This document shows, piece by piece, positions 15,885 through 23,339 of a DNA stretch of 64,000 nucleotides. The stretch is taken from positions 2,418,001-2,482,000 of the forward strand of contig NZ_CP172882.1 of NCBI RefSeq assembly GCF_050529585.1, written 5' to 3'. Below the pieces are notes generated by a model. That model worked only from the letters and a program-made list of their open reading frames with translations, was not told where the DNA came from and ran no database searches. The stretch's first letter is position 1; each line of letters starts with the position of its first letter. The DNA comes from Enterococcus_D sp050529585. Its GTDB lineage: Bacteria; Bacillota; Bacilli; Lactobacillales; Enterococcaceae. The position numbers and the translations under genes are program-made.

Positions 15885-15910
15885 GATACCCTCCAACAAG
15901 TTTTCTTTTC

Positions 15911-15939
15911 ATTTTACCTTATGGAATTGCGGTGGACAA
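15911..15939 (-). promoter_or_regulatory. Promoter of the Nudix gene
   Basis: TTGTCC, 17 bases, TAAAAT on the minus strand, about 27 bases before the ATG. Confidence 0.6.
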
Positions 15940-15957
15940 GCGTGAAATACCGCGAAT

Positions 15958-15984
15958 ACACTTTTCTTTCCGCAAGAAAAGTGT
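15958..15984. promoter_or_regulatory. Perfect 11-bp inverted repeat over the glyoxalase promoter
   Basis: ACACTTTTCTT, spacer TCCGC, then AAGAAAAGTGT, a perfect palindrome. It covers the -35 region of the glyoxalase promoter and lies 19 bases upstream of the Nudix -35. No T-run follows on either strand, so an operator is likelier than a terminator. Confidence 0.6.
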
Positions 15985-15990
15985 TTATGT

Positions 15991-15996
15991 TATCAT
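15991..15996 (+). promoter_or_regulatory. Extended -10 of the glyoxalase promoter
   Basis: TGT-TATCAT is an extended -10 element. The hexamer 17 bases upstream lies inside the palindrome at 15958-15984 and is weak (TTCCGC). Confidence 0.45.
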
Positions 15997-16030
15997 AAAG
16001 GTATCAAATAGGAAAGGATGATTGAATTTT

Positions 16031-16405
16031 ATGAAAATGGCACACACTTGCGTTCGCGTCAAAGACTTAACTGCCTCTTTAGACTTTTATCAAACTGCTT
16101 TTGGTTTTGAAGAGTCTCGTCGGCGCGACTTCCCTGAAAACAAATTTACATTGGTCTACCTAACATTACCAGGAGACGATTACGAATTAGAATTAACTTA
16201 CAACTATGATCATCCTGGTTATGATCTGGGTGACGGTTATGGCCACATCGCAATCAGCAGTGATGACCTAGAAGCGTTGCATGAGAAACACAAAGCAGCT
16301 GGTTTTGATGTCACTGATCTTAAAGGATTACCTGGCACACAGCCTTCATACTACTTTGTCAAAGATCCTGACGGATACAAAATCGAGGTCATCCGCGAAA
16401 AATAG
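16031..16405 (+). CDS. gloA: Lactoylglutathione lyase / glyoxalase I-like
   Basis: A 124-residue VOC-fold protein. Glyoxalase I isomerises the hemithioacetal of methylglyoxal. Metal ligands match E. coli GloA: His5 (MAHTCVRV), Glu54 (ELELTYNYD), His72 (GYGHIAIS) and Glu119 (YKIEVI). The ATG at 16031 is preferred on family grounds; the alternative TTG at 16022 would be only 3 bases from the ribosome site AAAGGA. It is monocistronic, with its own promoter and terminator. Thiol cofactor use in this organism is an inference (glutathione in enterococci). Confidence 0.88.
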   Translation: MKMAHTCVRVKDLTASLDFYQTAFGFEESRRRDFPENKFTLVYLTLPGDDYELELTYNYDHPGYDLGDGYGHIAISSDDLEALHEKHKAAGFDVTDLKGLPGTQPSYYFVKDPDGYKIEVIREK

Positions 16406-16413
16406 TTGTATTG

Positions 16414-16440
16414 AAAGGACGTCACGTCCTTTTTTATTTT
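16414..16440 (+). terminator. Terminator after glyoxalase
   Basis: Stem AAAGGACG/CGTCCTTT with loop TCA, followed by a T-rich run. Confidence 0.8.
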
Positions 16441-16473
16441 TGCTCATCAATGAAACTTGAAAGGAAAAGCGAT

Positions 16474-17187
16474 ATGAAACCTATTATCGGCATTGCAGCC
16501 AATGAACGATCGATGATCGAAGAAAGTGAACACTGGCTGACTTACACACCAAAAAACTTTGTCACTCATATTCAAGAAGCCAAAGGTATCCCTCTTTTGA
16601 TTCCTATGGGGGTAGTTGAAGATGCAAAAGTGTATGTTCAACAAATTGATAAGCTGCTCCTCGCTGGTGGTCACGATGTTTCGCCAAGTTATTATGGAGA
16701 AACACTCCATCCGTTGATTCAAGGTACTCATCCTGAACGAGATGCCTTTGAACTAGCCTTGATCAAAGAAGCTGTTGCCCAAAAGAAACCAATATTCGGT
16801 ATCTGTCGTGGCATGCAGTTGATCAACGTCGCGTTTGGGGGCAGCCTTTATCAAGATCTCTCATTAATGCCGAAACCAACATTGAAACATGTTCAACTGC
16901 CCACCCCTTTCCGCTTTGCCACCCACGATGTGACAATTCATACTGACAGTCTTTTAACCAGCCTTTTGGGTAGTCATTATCAAGTCAATTCGTTTCATCA
17001 CCAAACAGTGAAAGATGTCGCAAAAGACTTTCAAGTTGTTGCTACCGCGCCCGATGGGGTTGTAGAGGCGATTGAATCACATGCTTTTGCAGCACCAATT
17101 TTAGGGATCCAATGGCATCCGGAACTTGCCGCACAAACAAGGCCTTCTGAACAATCATTGTTTGACTTCTTTGTTCATGATTTGTGA
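16474..17187 (+). CDS. Class I glutamine amidotransferase-like hydrolase (PuuD family)
   Basis: A 237-residue gamma-glutamyl-gamma-aminobutyrate hydrolase family member. The triad is seen as Cys111 (GICRGMQ), His215 and Glu217 (QWHPE). LLLAGGHDVSPSYYGE near 62-76 is the family oxyanion strand. No synthetase domain is fused. The ATG at 16474 follows AAAGGAAAAG and gives the standard MKPIIGIAAN start. The substrate is probably a gamma-glutamyl amide, but no putrescine pathway genes lie nearby, so that is uncertain. Confidence 0.88.
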   Translation: MKPIIGIAANERSMIEESEHWLTYTPKNFVTHIQEAKGIPLLIPMGVVEDAKVYVQQIDKLLLAGGHDVSPSYYGETLHPLIQGTHPERDAFELALIKEAVAQKKPIFGICRGMQLINVAFGGSLYQDLSLMPKPTLKHVQLPTPFRFATHDVTIHTDSLLTSLLGSHYQVNSFHHQTVKDVAKDFQVVATAPDGVVEAIESHAFAAPILGIQWHPELAAQTRPSEQSLFDFFVHDL

Positions 17188-17196
17188 TCTATACGT

Positions 17197-17227
17197 AAAA
17201 AAACCAGCTTTAACAGCTGGTTTTTTT
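17197..17227. terminator. Bidirectional terminator between convergent genes
   Basis: AAAAAACCAGC/GCTGGTTTTTT with a 7-base loop. It serves the PuuD-like gene (+) and the ABC exporter operon (-). Confidence 0.85.
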
Positions 17228-17229
17228 CT

Positions 17230-18483
17230 CTATCCTTCATTCTTCATCAAGACAAATGATTGTTTCAATGAAGCAATCAAGCCGTTATCGTTATAGATCA
17301 AGACATTTGATTTGTACATCTTTGCGGAAGCCAACATCAATGCAATGGTCGAAACTACAAGGATCGCGGTTGAAACCAATGCGCCACCCACACCCACAGT
17401 ATCATTTGCCAAGCGAACTGGCATAATGAAAGAAGAAAGAAATGGGATATAAGACGTGACACGCATAACGATATTGTTAGGATCTGCTGCCCCTAATACT
17501 AATCCCAGCATATACCCCGCGAGTGAAAGATACGTCACAGGTATGATCGCTTTAGCTGTATCTTCGGCTTTGTTGACGAGGGATCCGCATAATGCTGAAA
17601 GTACTGCATAGATCAAGATCCCTAAAAAGACAAAGATGATCGAGAAAATCAAGAATGAACCGAAGATTCCATCTAATGAGAAATTCGCAAGAAAACCGCT
17701 GATCATTGGAATATCTTTGATCCAGAAATAACTACCACCAAATACTGCCGCATACGCCAACAGCTGTGTCGCTGCCACCATGATCACACCGGTCAATTTG
17801 GCATAATAATGGGTTTGGGCCCGCGTACTAGATAAAATCACTTCCATGATGCGCGTACCTTTTTCCGATGCAATTTCTTGCGCAATGATTTGGGCATAAG
17901 TCAGAATAAAAAAGAATAAAATGATCGTTGCCACATAACTGACGATATACTGCATATCACTATGGTCTTCACCAAAAGTCATCACGCCTTCTTCATCAAA
18001 AGAAACCTTTTGTTTACTGAAGGTCGCCGGCTCTGCCAACTGCGTGACTTCATCGCCTGTCAGACCTAATGTATCTGCCCGCATCGTGGATTGTAATCCA
18101 GATAACAGTTGCTGGATCGTCAATTCAGCTGTTTGACCTAATGAAGATTCGCTAAGGAGTTCCCCATTCAATTGATCACCACTCGCATTGATCACCAATA
18201 AACCATCGATTGATTCATCCGCCAATTTTGCTTCACCGTCTGCTTGACTATCGACGACCTCAAAGACATAATCATCCGTGCTTTGTGCTGCAAAAGTCTC
18301 AGCAATCGCTGGCTGATTGGCATATACAGCAATCGTATCTTCGCTGTTTGTCCCATCCATAAATAGCCCAATCACATAAAAAATACCCACTGCAATGAAC
18401 GGCACCAAGATCATGATCAAAAATGAAATCGATTTGATATTTTTCTTGTAGACATCTAATGCAATCACCCAAAATTTATTCAT
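17230..18483 (-). CDS. ABC-2 type exporter permease (NatB-like)
   Basis: A 417-residue integral membrane protein of the ABC-2 family. One N-terminal helix (about 18-40) is followed by a large extracytoplasmic domain (about 41-175) and five to six helices (about 176-395). MQYIVSYVATIILFFFILTY and the following EKGTRIMEVILSS loop are typical of the NatB/YhaP group, proposed to export sodium or peptides. It overlaps the ATPase gene by 8 bases, so the two make one transporter. It is last in the padR operon. Confidence 0.88.
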   Translation of the reverse strand: MNKFWVIALDVYKKNIKSISFLIMILVPFIAVGIFYVIGLFMDGTNSEDTIAVYANQPAIAETFAAQSTDDYVFEVVDSQADGEAKLADESIDGLLVINASGDQLNGELLSESSLGQTAELTIQQLLSGLQSTMRADTLGLTGDEVTQLAEPATFSKQKVSFDEEGVMTFGEDHSDMQYIVSYVATIILFFFILTYAQIIAQEIASEKGTRIMEVILSSTRAQTHYYAKLTGVIMVAATQLLAYAAVFGGSYFWIKDIPMISGFLANFSLDGIFGSFLIFSIIFVFLGILIYAVLSALCGSLVNKAEDTAKAIIPVTYLSLAGYMLGLVLGAADPNNIVMRVTSYIPFLSSFIMPVRLANDTVGVGGALVSTAILVVSTIALMLASAKMYKSNVLIYNDNGLIASLKQSFVLMKNEG

Positions 18484-19375
18484 GAATTTGCCCCGCTTTC
18501 CGTTTGAATATCTCTTCTAAGGTTGGCGGTTGCTGATTGAACATTGGAATATAGCCGTCCGCCGTGGCTAAATCAAAGATTCTTCGCCCAACTTGCGGCG
18601 CATTGATCGTGATATCGAAACTGCCATCTTCCCGTAAATAAGCGTGTTCAACACCTTCGATTGCCATGATTTGTTCTTTGTTCAAATGTGATTCCAGAAA
18701 GACCTTTGTTCGGCCAAATGATTCTCTGATTTCATGCACGCGCCCATTCAAGACGGTTGCGCCATCGCGCAACATGATCAAATGGTCACAAATTTTCTCC
18801 ACGTTGTCCATATTATGACTGGAAAAAATGACACAAGAGCCTTTTTCTTTCAGCTCGATAATCCCGTTTTTCAGCAATTCAGCATTGACAGGGTCTAAGC
18901 CGCTGAAAGGTTCGTCAAGAATCACCAACTTGGGTTCATGGATCAATGTTGCAATCAATTGTACTTTCTGCTGGTTTCCTTTCGATAATGATTTCACTTT
19001 ATCGGTCTTTTTGCCTTTAACTTGAAATTTGTCCATCCAGTAATCGATTTGTGGTACGATTTCAGCCTTCGTTTTGCCGCGTAAACGGGCAAAATAAATC
19101 AATTGATCTTCAATCGTTACCTTTGGATATAATCCTCTTTCTTCCGGCAGATATCCAATCAAGTTATATTCTTTCTCACTGATTTTATGGCCATTCCATA
19201 AAACTTCTCCTTGATCTGCTTTCAAGAAATCCAAAATCAAACGAAAAGTCGTTGTTTTCCCTGCACCATTTTGTCCGATCAAACCCATGATCTGGCCATC
19301 GTTGATCGTAAAAGAGAGCTGATCAACAGCTGTATAGTCTCCAAAAGTTTTCACTAATTGTTTTGCTTCTAACAC
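18476..19375 (-). CDS. ABC transporter ATP-binding protein (NatA-like)
   Basis: A 299-residue ABC ATPase. Walker A is GQNGAGKTT (about 34-42), the signature LSKGNQQ, Walker B VILDEPFSGLDP and the H-loop SSHNM. A C-terminal domain of about 80 residues ends with PTLEEIFKR, the standard end of drug/Na exporter ATPases. The start is GTG with GAGGAAGG upstream. It overlaps the permease gene and follows the PadR and DUF2812 genes in one operon. Confidence 0.92.
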   Translation of the reverse strand: MLEAKQLVKTFGDYTAVDQLSFTINDGQIMGLIGQNGAGKTTTFRLILDFLKADQGEVLWNGHKISEKEYNLIGYLPEERGLYPKVTIEDQLIYFARLRGKTKAEIVPQIDYWMDKFQVKGKKTDKVKSLSKGNQQKVQLIATLIHEPKLVILDEPFSGLDPVNAELLKNGIIELKEKGSCVIFSSHNMDNVEKICDHLIMLRDGATVLNGRVHEIRESFGRTKVFLESHLNKEQIMAIEGVEHAYLREDGSFDITINAPQVGRRIFDLATADGYIPMFNQQPPTLEEIFKRKAGQIHE

Positions 19376-19399
19376 GTTTTCACCTTCCTCTTTCTACAT

Positions 19400-20068
19400 T
19401 TATCCAAATAAATAGCCAGCGATGCCACCCATTACAGCGCCTGCCAGCGCCATGATAAAGAGATCCCGCACCACCTTTTGGCGTTTTGCGATTTTTTCAG
19501 GTTCGTTGTAATATTTGGCGCGGTCCTTGTATAATTTCCCCATAAGGTACGATACCATTGAAATGATCGCTGGAAGAAATAGCAACCCGGTACAGATACC
19601 AAAAACAAAAGACCACATGGCATGATCTTGCCAGTGCCAAAGGGACTTGATACTGTATAAAACGATCAAAAATAATGCCCCAATCAGCGCAACCACAAAG
19701 GCACGTTTGATCAGATAACGTTGTTCAGCATCGATCCGTTCTTGGTAACTGGCTTGGTCACTGAAAATCGGCGGTGCATCTAAATCCCCTTCAAAATAAT
19801 AATAGCGTTTTTGATAACTGCTGATGTAATGCCAGCCACTTGCTTCATATAAGGCAATATACTCAGATTCTTCTGACAGTTCACCATCAAAAAAGTCAAC
19901 CGCGAATTTCTTAGCCTGCGGAGGCTGTTTCTCGAATGTCAAAAAACCCAACCGATTCATCCCAACAAACTGCCAGCCTCGCATGGCTTGTTTTTGCAAA
20001 CGAAGCATTTCTTTTTCTGGGTAATAGGCCACCCCTAAAGAATACAAAAATTTTCTACGCTTTTTCAT
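19400..20068 (-). CDS. DUF2812 membrane protein
   Basis: A 222-residue protein with an N-terminal soluble DUF2812 domain (about 1-110; MKKRRKFLYSLGVAYYPEKE, then AMRGWQFVGMNRLGFLTFEK) and three predicted membrane helices (about 122-142, 150-172 and 203-222). DUF2812 proteins are regularly coded next to PadR regulators and are thought to work with them or with the exporter. The ATG at 20068 lies inside the end of padR (14-base overlap), with GGGAGGGAG upstream. Function unknown. Confidence 0.82.
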   Translation of the reverse strand: MKKRRKFLYSLGVAYYPEKEMLRLQKQAMRGWQFVGMNRLGFLTFEKQPPQAKKFAVDFFDGELSEESEYIALYEASGWHYISSYQKRYYYFEGDLDAPPIFSDQASYQERIDAEQRYLIKRAFVVALIGALFLIVLYSIKSLWHWQDHAMWSFVFGICTGLLFLPAIISMVSYLMGKLYKDRAKYYNEPEKIAKRQKVVRDLFIMALAGAVMGGIAGYLFG

Positions 20069-20381
20069 TTTCACTCCCTCCCACTTGCTTGATAAACCCG
20101 GCACCAATATCATAAAAAAGTTTCCGCCGCAGAATATCATTTTCTAACACTTCTTTGCCACGTTGTGTGATCCGATAAATCTTTTTGCGATCAGCTGTTT
20201 CGTCTAGAATGATCCATTCTTTTTTGGTCAATTTTTTTAAGATCGTATACATGGTGGCCGGACCAATTTCAAAAGAACCTTGACTGATTTCATGGACTTG
20301 CTTCATGATGGCGTACCCATGTTGCGGTTTGAGCAATGCCAATAAAATCAAATAGGTTGCGTCCGTCAATGCATCCTCCAT
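20055..20381 (-). CDS. PadR family transcriptional regulator
   Basis: A 108-residue PadR-like repressor with a winged helix (LTDATYLILLALL, HGYAIMKQV, IGPATMYTILKKLTKKEWI) and a short C-terminal dimer helix. These proteins repress exporter operons and release DNA on binding a hydrophobic ligand or antibiotic (for example LmrR and LadR). It is first in the padR-DUF2812-ABC operon. A perfect inverted repeat covers the -10 of its own promoter, so autorepression is likely. Confidence 0.92.
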   Translation of the reverse strand: MEDALTDATYLILLALLKPQHGYAIMKQVHEISQGSFEIGPATMYTILKKLTKKEWIILDETADRKKIYRITQRGKEVLENDILRRKLFYDIGAGFIKQVGGSENEKA

Positions 20382-20401
20382 TTATTTCCCCCATCCCGCA
20401 A

Positions 20402-20424
20402 ACTATATCACTTAATGATATAGT
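20402..20424. promoter_or_regulatory. Probable PadR operator
   Basis: ACTATATCA-N5-TGATATAGT is a perfect 9-bp inverted repeat overlapping the -10 box of the padR promoter. Confidence 0.65.
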
Positions 20425-20448
20425 AGCGAATCTTACACAGCGTGTCAA
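20420..20448 (-). promoter_or_regulatory. Strong promoter of the padR-exporter operon
   Basis: TTGACA, exactly 17 bases, TACTAT on the minus strand. The -35 is consensus. The operator at 20402-20424 starts in the -10. Confidence 0.75.
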
Positions 20449-20460
20449 ACCCTTTCAAAC

Positions 20461-20492
20461 AAAAAAACGCCATTTCCATTACGGAAACAGCG
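20461..20492 (-). terminator. Terminator after the L,D-transpeptidase gene
   Basis: Ten-pair stem CGCTGTTTCC/GGAAATGGCG (two G-T pairs) followed by seven T residues on the minus strand. Confidence 0.7.
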
Positions 20493-20499
20493 CATCTGT

Positions 20500-22794
20500 T
20501 TAATTGACGATTTTAACTGGCGTATTATAAGGCATATTGTAATAGAACCATTTGGCATCAGGGACTGCTAAGCGAATACAGCCATGAGATGCCCGGGTAC
20601 CTAACTTACGTCCTTCTACCGCACTAAAGGTATTGGTTGACCAAGCAATACTTGTAGGGATGGTATGGAACAAATATATTCCATGACCTTTAAACGAGCG
20701 ATAGTACGCTGCCCCTGAGAAAGCTGGACCTTTTTCCGCTTGGATGCGGAAGTTCCCTAATGGCGTCGGGGTTCCCACTGCGCCAGTTGAGCAGAGCATG
20801 GTGTAAATGACTTTGTCACCTGATTTGATATAGACTCTTTGCTTACTGATCGATACGTGAATATTCAGGTTTTTGACATTTAATGATGGGTACTTCCCAC
20901 CTGTCGTATACATCCAGAAATTACTGTTGACACTATAGGTTTGACTTTCTTTGATCCAGCCGATCTTACCAGCAGGAGACACCAAATATAAATAGTTGCC
21001 GTCACTGGTCTTAGCTAGTTTTGTTGCTTGTGCCATGTACCCTTTGTAAGTACTCTTGGCACCTAACTTGGTACTATTGGGATCCGCTTTGTCAAAGAAA
21101 TTGCCACTGTTGTTGTTGACGATCACATAGCGGCTGATCGTGTTTTGCGAATAGATCGTGTGGGCTGTTTTCACCCCAGTCGCGTTGATATAGCCCAGCC
21201 ATTTGTTATTTTTGTATAATGAATAATACGTCGAACCATTGTAATGTTGATACTTACCAGTTACTTGGATCGTTTGGTTGAGGTAATCCTTACTGCTGGC
21301 TTTTTTCTTTGAAAAATTGAGATCTTGCCACAATGTATAATTCCCATTTTTCATTTGGACACTCAGTTTCTCACTTTGCCAAGTACCCCCTTGATTTTTA
21401 GCGACTGTTGCTGCATCGGCATTTAAATAACCGATCCACTTGCCACTTTTGTCATACAATGACAAGTAAACCGGCCCATTGGCATGTCCATATTTTCCTT
21501 TAGCAAGATAGGTTCTGCCTGCTAAAGTCGTCGTATTGTTTTTCTTGCTTGACCAACTAAAATTACCCCAAATCGTGTAATTTTTCTTGGTCAAGGTGAC
21601 ATACTTGCCATAGTTTTGATACGTTCCTTGGGCACTGCTGGACAATTTTACACCTGTGGCATTGATGTACCCAAGCCATTTGTTGTTTTTGTCATAAAGA
21701 GAATAATACGTTGAGCCATTGAAATGACGATATTTACCAGTTGCTTTAACAGTTTGCCCATTGATAGAAGCACTTGTACCTTTTTTGGCTGTCCAATTGA
21801 AGTTTTTCCATAAGGTATAATTGCTGCTGGTGATCGTGGCATACTTGTTTTCCTTTTGCCATACCCCTCCCGCATTGGCGGCCGTTTTGGTTCCAGCTGC
21901 ATTGATCCAGCCAATGAAGGTTTGATCATTCCCATATAATGCGTAGTAAGTTGCTTTGTTGCTGTTTTTGTAAAAACTTTCTTTGACTTGATACGTTTTT
22001 TGATTGTAATTCGCAGTGGTAGTCAATTGCTTGTCCAAGAAAACAGACTCCCAAAGCGAATAATTGTTTTTTTGGATCGTGACATATATTTGCTCTGATT
22101 TTAACGTACCAGAAGCAATCGACACGGCAGCAGCCGCAACGATACCAACTTCACCTTGCTCATTTTGTAAAAGAAGGTATTCTTGATTGGTCGTGGGGTC
22201 TTGATATTTCTTTGTGCTTTTGAATACTTGGCCGGCCAACGCTTGGTTCGATCCATTCTCAGTTAAAGTGCTGTCTGACAGCTGATAGAGCAAACTGGTA
22301 GCCGGTATATTTTCTGTATCGTTTATCGTGATGGTTTTCAACTTCACATACTGTGGTGCATACCCGGTCACTTCATCCACCACGATCGTCTCTGCTTCTT
22401 CAGAAGAAGAATTACTGGTTTGTGACTCAGATTCCTCACTCGTCGAACTGTCTTGACGCGCTTCAGATGATTCATTTTCTGTTGCAGTCGATTCTGGCGG
22501 TTGCTCCTTGATGATTTCTTCAGATGATGCTGGAACATCTGAACCTTCGTCTACATCGGTGCCCAATTCGATTTCTGAGGTGGAACTTTCCACTTCATTT
22601 GTTTGATTGTCACCAGTTCCGATTGTGCTGTTTTCTTGATCCGTATCACTCGTACTATCAGTTCGTGCAGCACTTTCTGCTGTGCTACTAGTTTCTGTTG
22701 TTGCGAAAACCTCGATTCCTGTTCCCAGAATCGGTGTCGCTAATAATAGAAAAGCAAAAGCCCCATTCAGCAACCGACGTTTCACCTTTTTCAT
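20500..22794 (-). CDS. Secreted L,D-transpeptidase with GW-type repeat modules
   Basis: A 764-residue exported cell-wall enzyme. Residues 1-31 form a Sec signal peptide (KKVKRRLL, hydrophobic core, VFA-TTE). Residues 32-140 are a Ser/Thr/Glu-rich linker. Four clear GW-like SH3 modules of about 80 residues follow (each with NY-[ST]-[IL]-W, then YY-[SA]-LY and [WF]-[IL]-G-[YW]-[IL]-N-A), flanked by two weaker copies. The C-terminal YkuD domain (about 640-764) has His737 and Cys739 in SHGCIRL. YkuD enzymes make 3-3 cross-links or attach proteins to peptidoglycan. There is no LPxTG motif, so the GW modules probably hold it on teichoic acids. Confidence 0.88.
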   Translation of the reverse strand: MKKVKRRLLNGAFAFLLLATPILGTGIEVFATTETSSTAESAARTDSTSDTDQENSTIGTGDNQTNEVESSTSEIELGTDVDEGSDVPASSEEIIKEQPPESTATENESSEARQDSSTSEESESQTSNSSSEEAETIVVDEVTGYAPQYVKLKTITINDTENIPATSLLYQLSDSTLTENGSNQALAGQVFKSTKKYQDPTTNQEYLLLQNEQGEVGIVAAAAVSIASGTLKSEQIYVTIQKNNYSLWESVFLDKQLTTTANYNQKTYQVKESFYKNSNKATYYALYGNDQTFIGWINAAGTKTAANAGGVWQKENKYATITSSNYTLWKNFNWTAKKGTSASINGQTVKATGKYRHFNGSTYYSLYDKNNKWLGYINATGVKLSSSAQGTYQNYGKYVTLTKKNYTIWGNFSWSSKKNNTTTLAGRTYLAKGKYGHANGPVYLSLYDKSGKWIGYLNADAATVAKNQGGTWQSEKLSVQMKNGNYTLWQDLNFSKKKASSKDYLNQTIQVTGKYQHYNGSTYYSLYKNNKWLGYINATGVKTAHTIYSQNTISRYVIVNNNSGNFFDKADPNSTKLGAKSTYKGYMAQATKLAKTSDGNYLYLVSPAGKIGWIKESQTYSVNSNFWMYTTGGKYPSLNVKNLNIHVSISKQRVYIKSGDKVIYTMLCSTGAVGTPTPLGNFRIQAEKGPAFSGAAYYRSFKGHGIYLFHTIPTSIAWSTNTFSAVEGRKLGTRASHGCIRLAVPDAKWFYYNMPYNTPVKIVN

Positions 22795-22861
22795 CCTTAC
22801 TCCCCCTTTGTTTTCTTAAAGACCCAGTTACAATAAACAGATGAATCAAATCTACATATTA

Positions 22862-22867
22862 AGTATA
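22862..22867 (-). promoter_or_regulatory. Extended -10 of the L,D-transpeptidase promoter
   Basis: TGG-TATACT on the minus strand, about 68 bases before the ATG. The -35 position is only T-rich. Confidence 0.4.
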
Positions 22868-22888
22868 CCACTGACCCCAAAAAAACAT

Positions 22889-22921
22889 AAAAAAAAGAGA
22901 GCAAAGACGAGTCTTTGCTCA
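22889..22921 (-). terminator. Terminator after trxA
   Basis: GAGCAAAGA/TCTTTGCTC with loop CTCG, then a T-run on the minus strand. Confidence 0.85.
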
Positions 22922-22938
22922 AATGATGAAAAGAAAGC

Positions 22939-23253
22939 TTAGCTATGTTCAGCAATCAATGCTTTCAATTGATCTTTGGTGTGTACGCCAATCGCTTTGT
23001 CCACCACTTGACCATCTTTTTTCAACAATAATGTTGGAATCGACATAATGCCAAATGAAGCGGGTGTTTCAGGATTTTCATCCACATCCATTTTTACGAT
23101 CTTTAATTCATCTTCATCGTATTCACTTGCTAATTGTTCTAAAATTGGTGCTTGCATACGACAAGGACCACACCATGTTGCCCAAAAATCAATCAGGACT
23201 AAACCTTTATCGGTTTCTTCTGCAAAAGTTTTATCTGTAATTTCTAATGCCAT
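22939..23253 (-). CDS. trxA: Thioredoxin
   Basis: A 104-residue thioredoxin reducing protein disulfides with electrons from TrxB. The active site is Cys28-Gly-Pro-Cys31 (ATWCGPCRM), with the cis-Pro loop SIPTLLL near residue 74 and the buried Asp in LVLIDFWA. The length is standard. AAGTACAATGGC surrounds the start with GGAGGGAAAG upstream. It follows mutS2 on the same strand with an 86-base gap, the order seen in many Firmicutes (mutS2-trxA), and a terminator follows it. Confidence 0.96.
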   Translation of the reverse strand: MALEITDKTFAEETDKGLVLIDFWATWCGPCRMQAPILEQLASEYDEDELKIVKMDVDENPETPASFGIMSIPTLLLKKDGQVVDKAIGVHTKDQLKALIAEHS

Positions 23254-23339
23254 TGTACTTTCCCTCCATTTATGTGACTAGAAAAAGTATAACACGGATC
23301 AATACTTTTTTAAAACCGTCTGCTTACAAAAGGTAAGAA

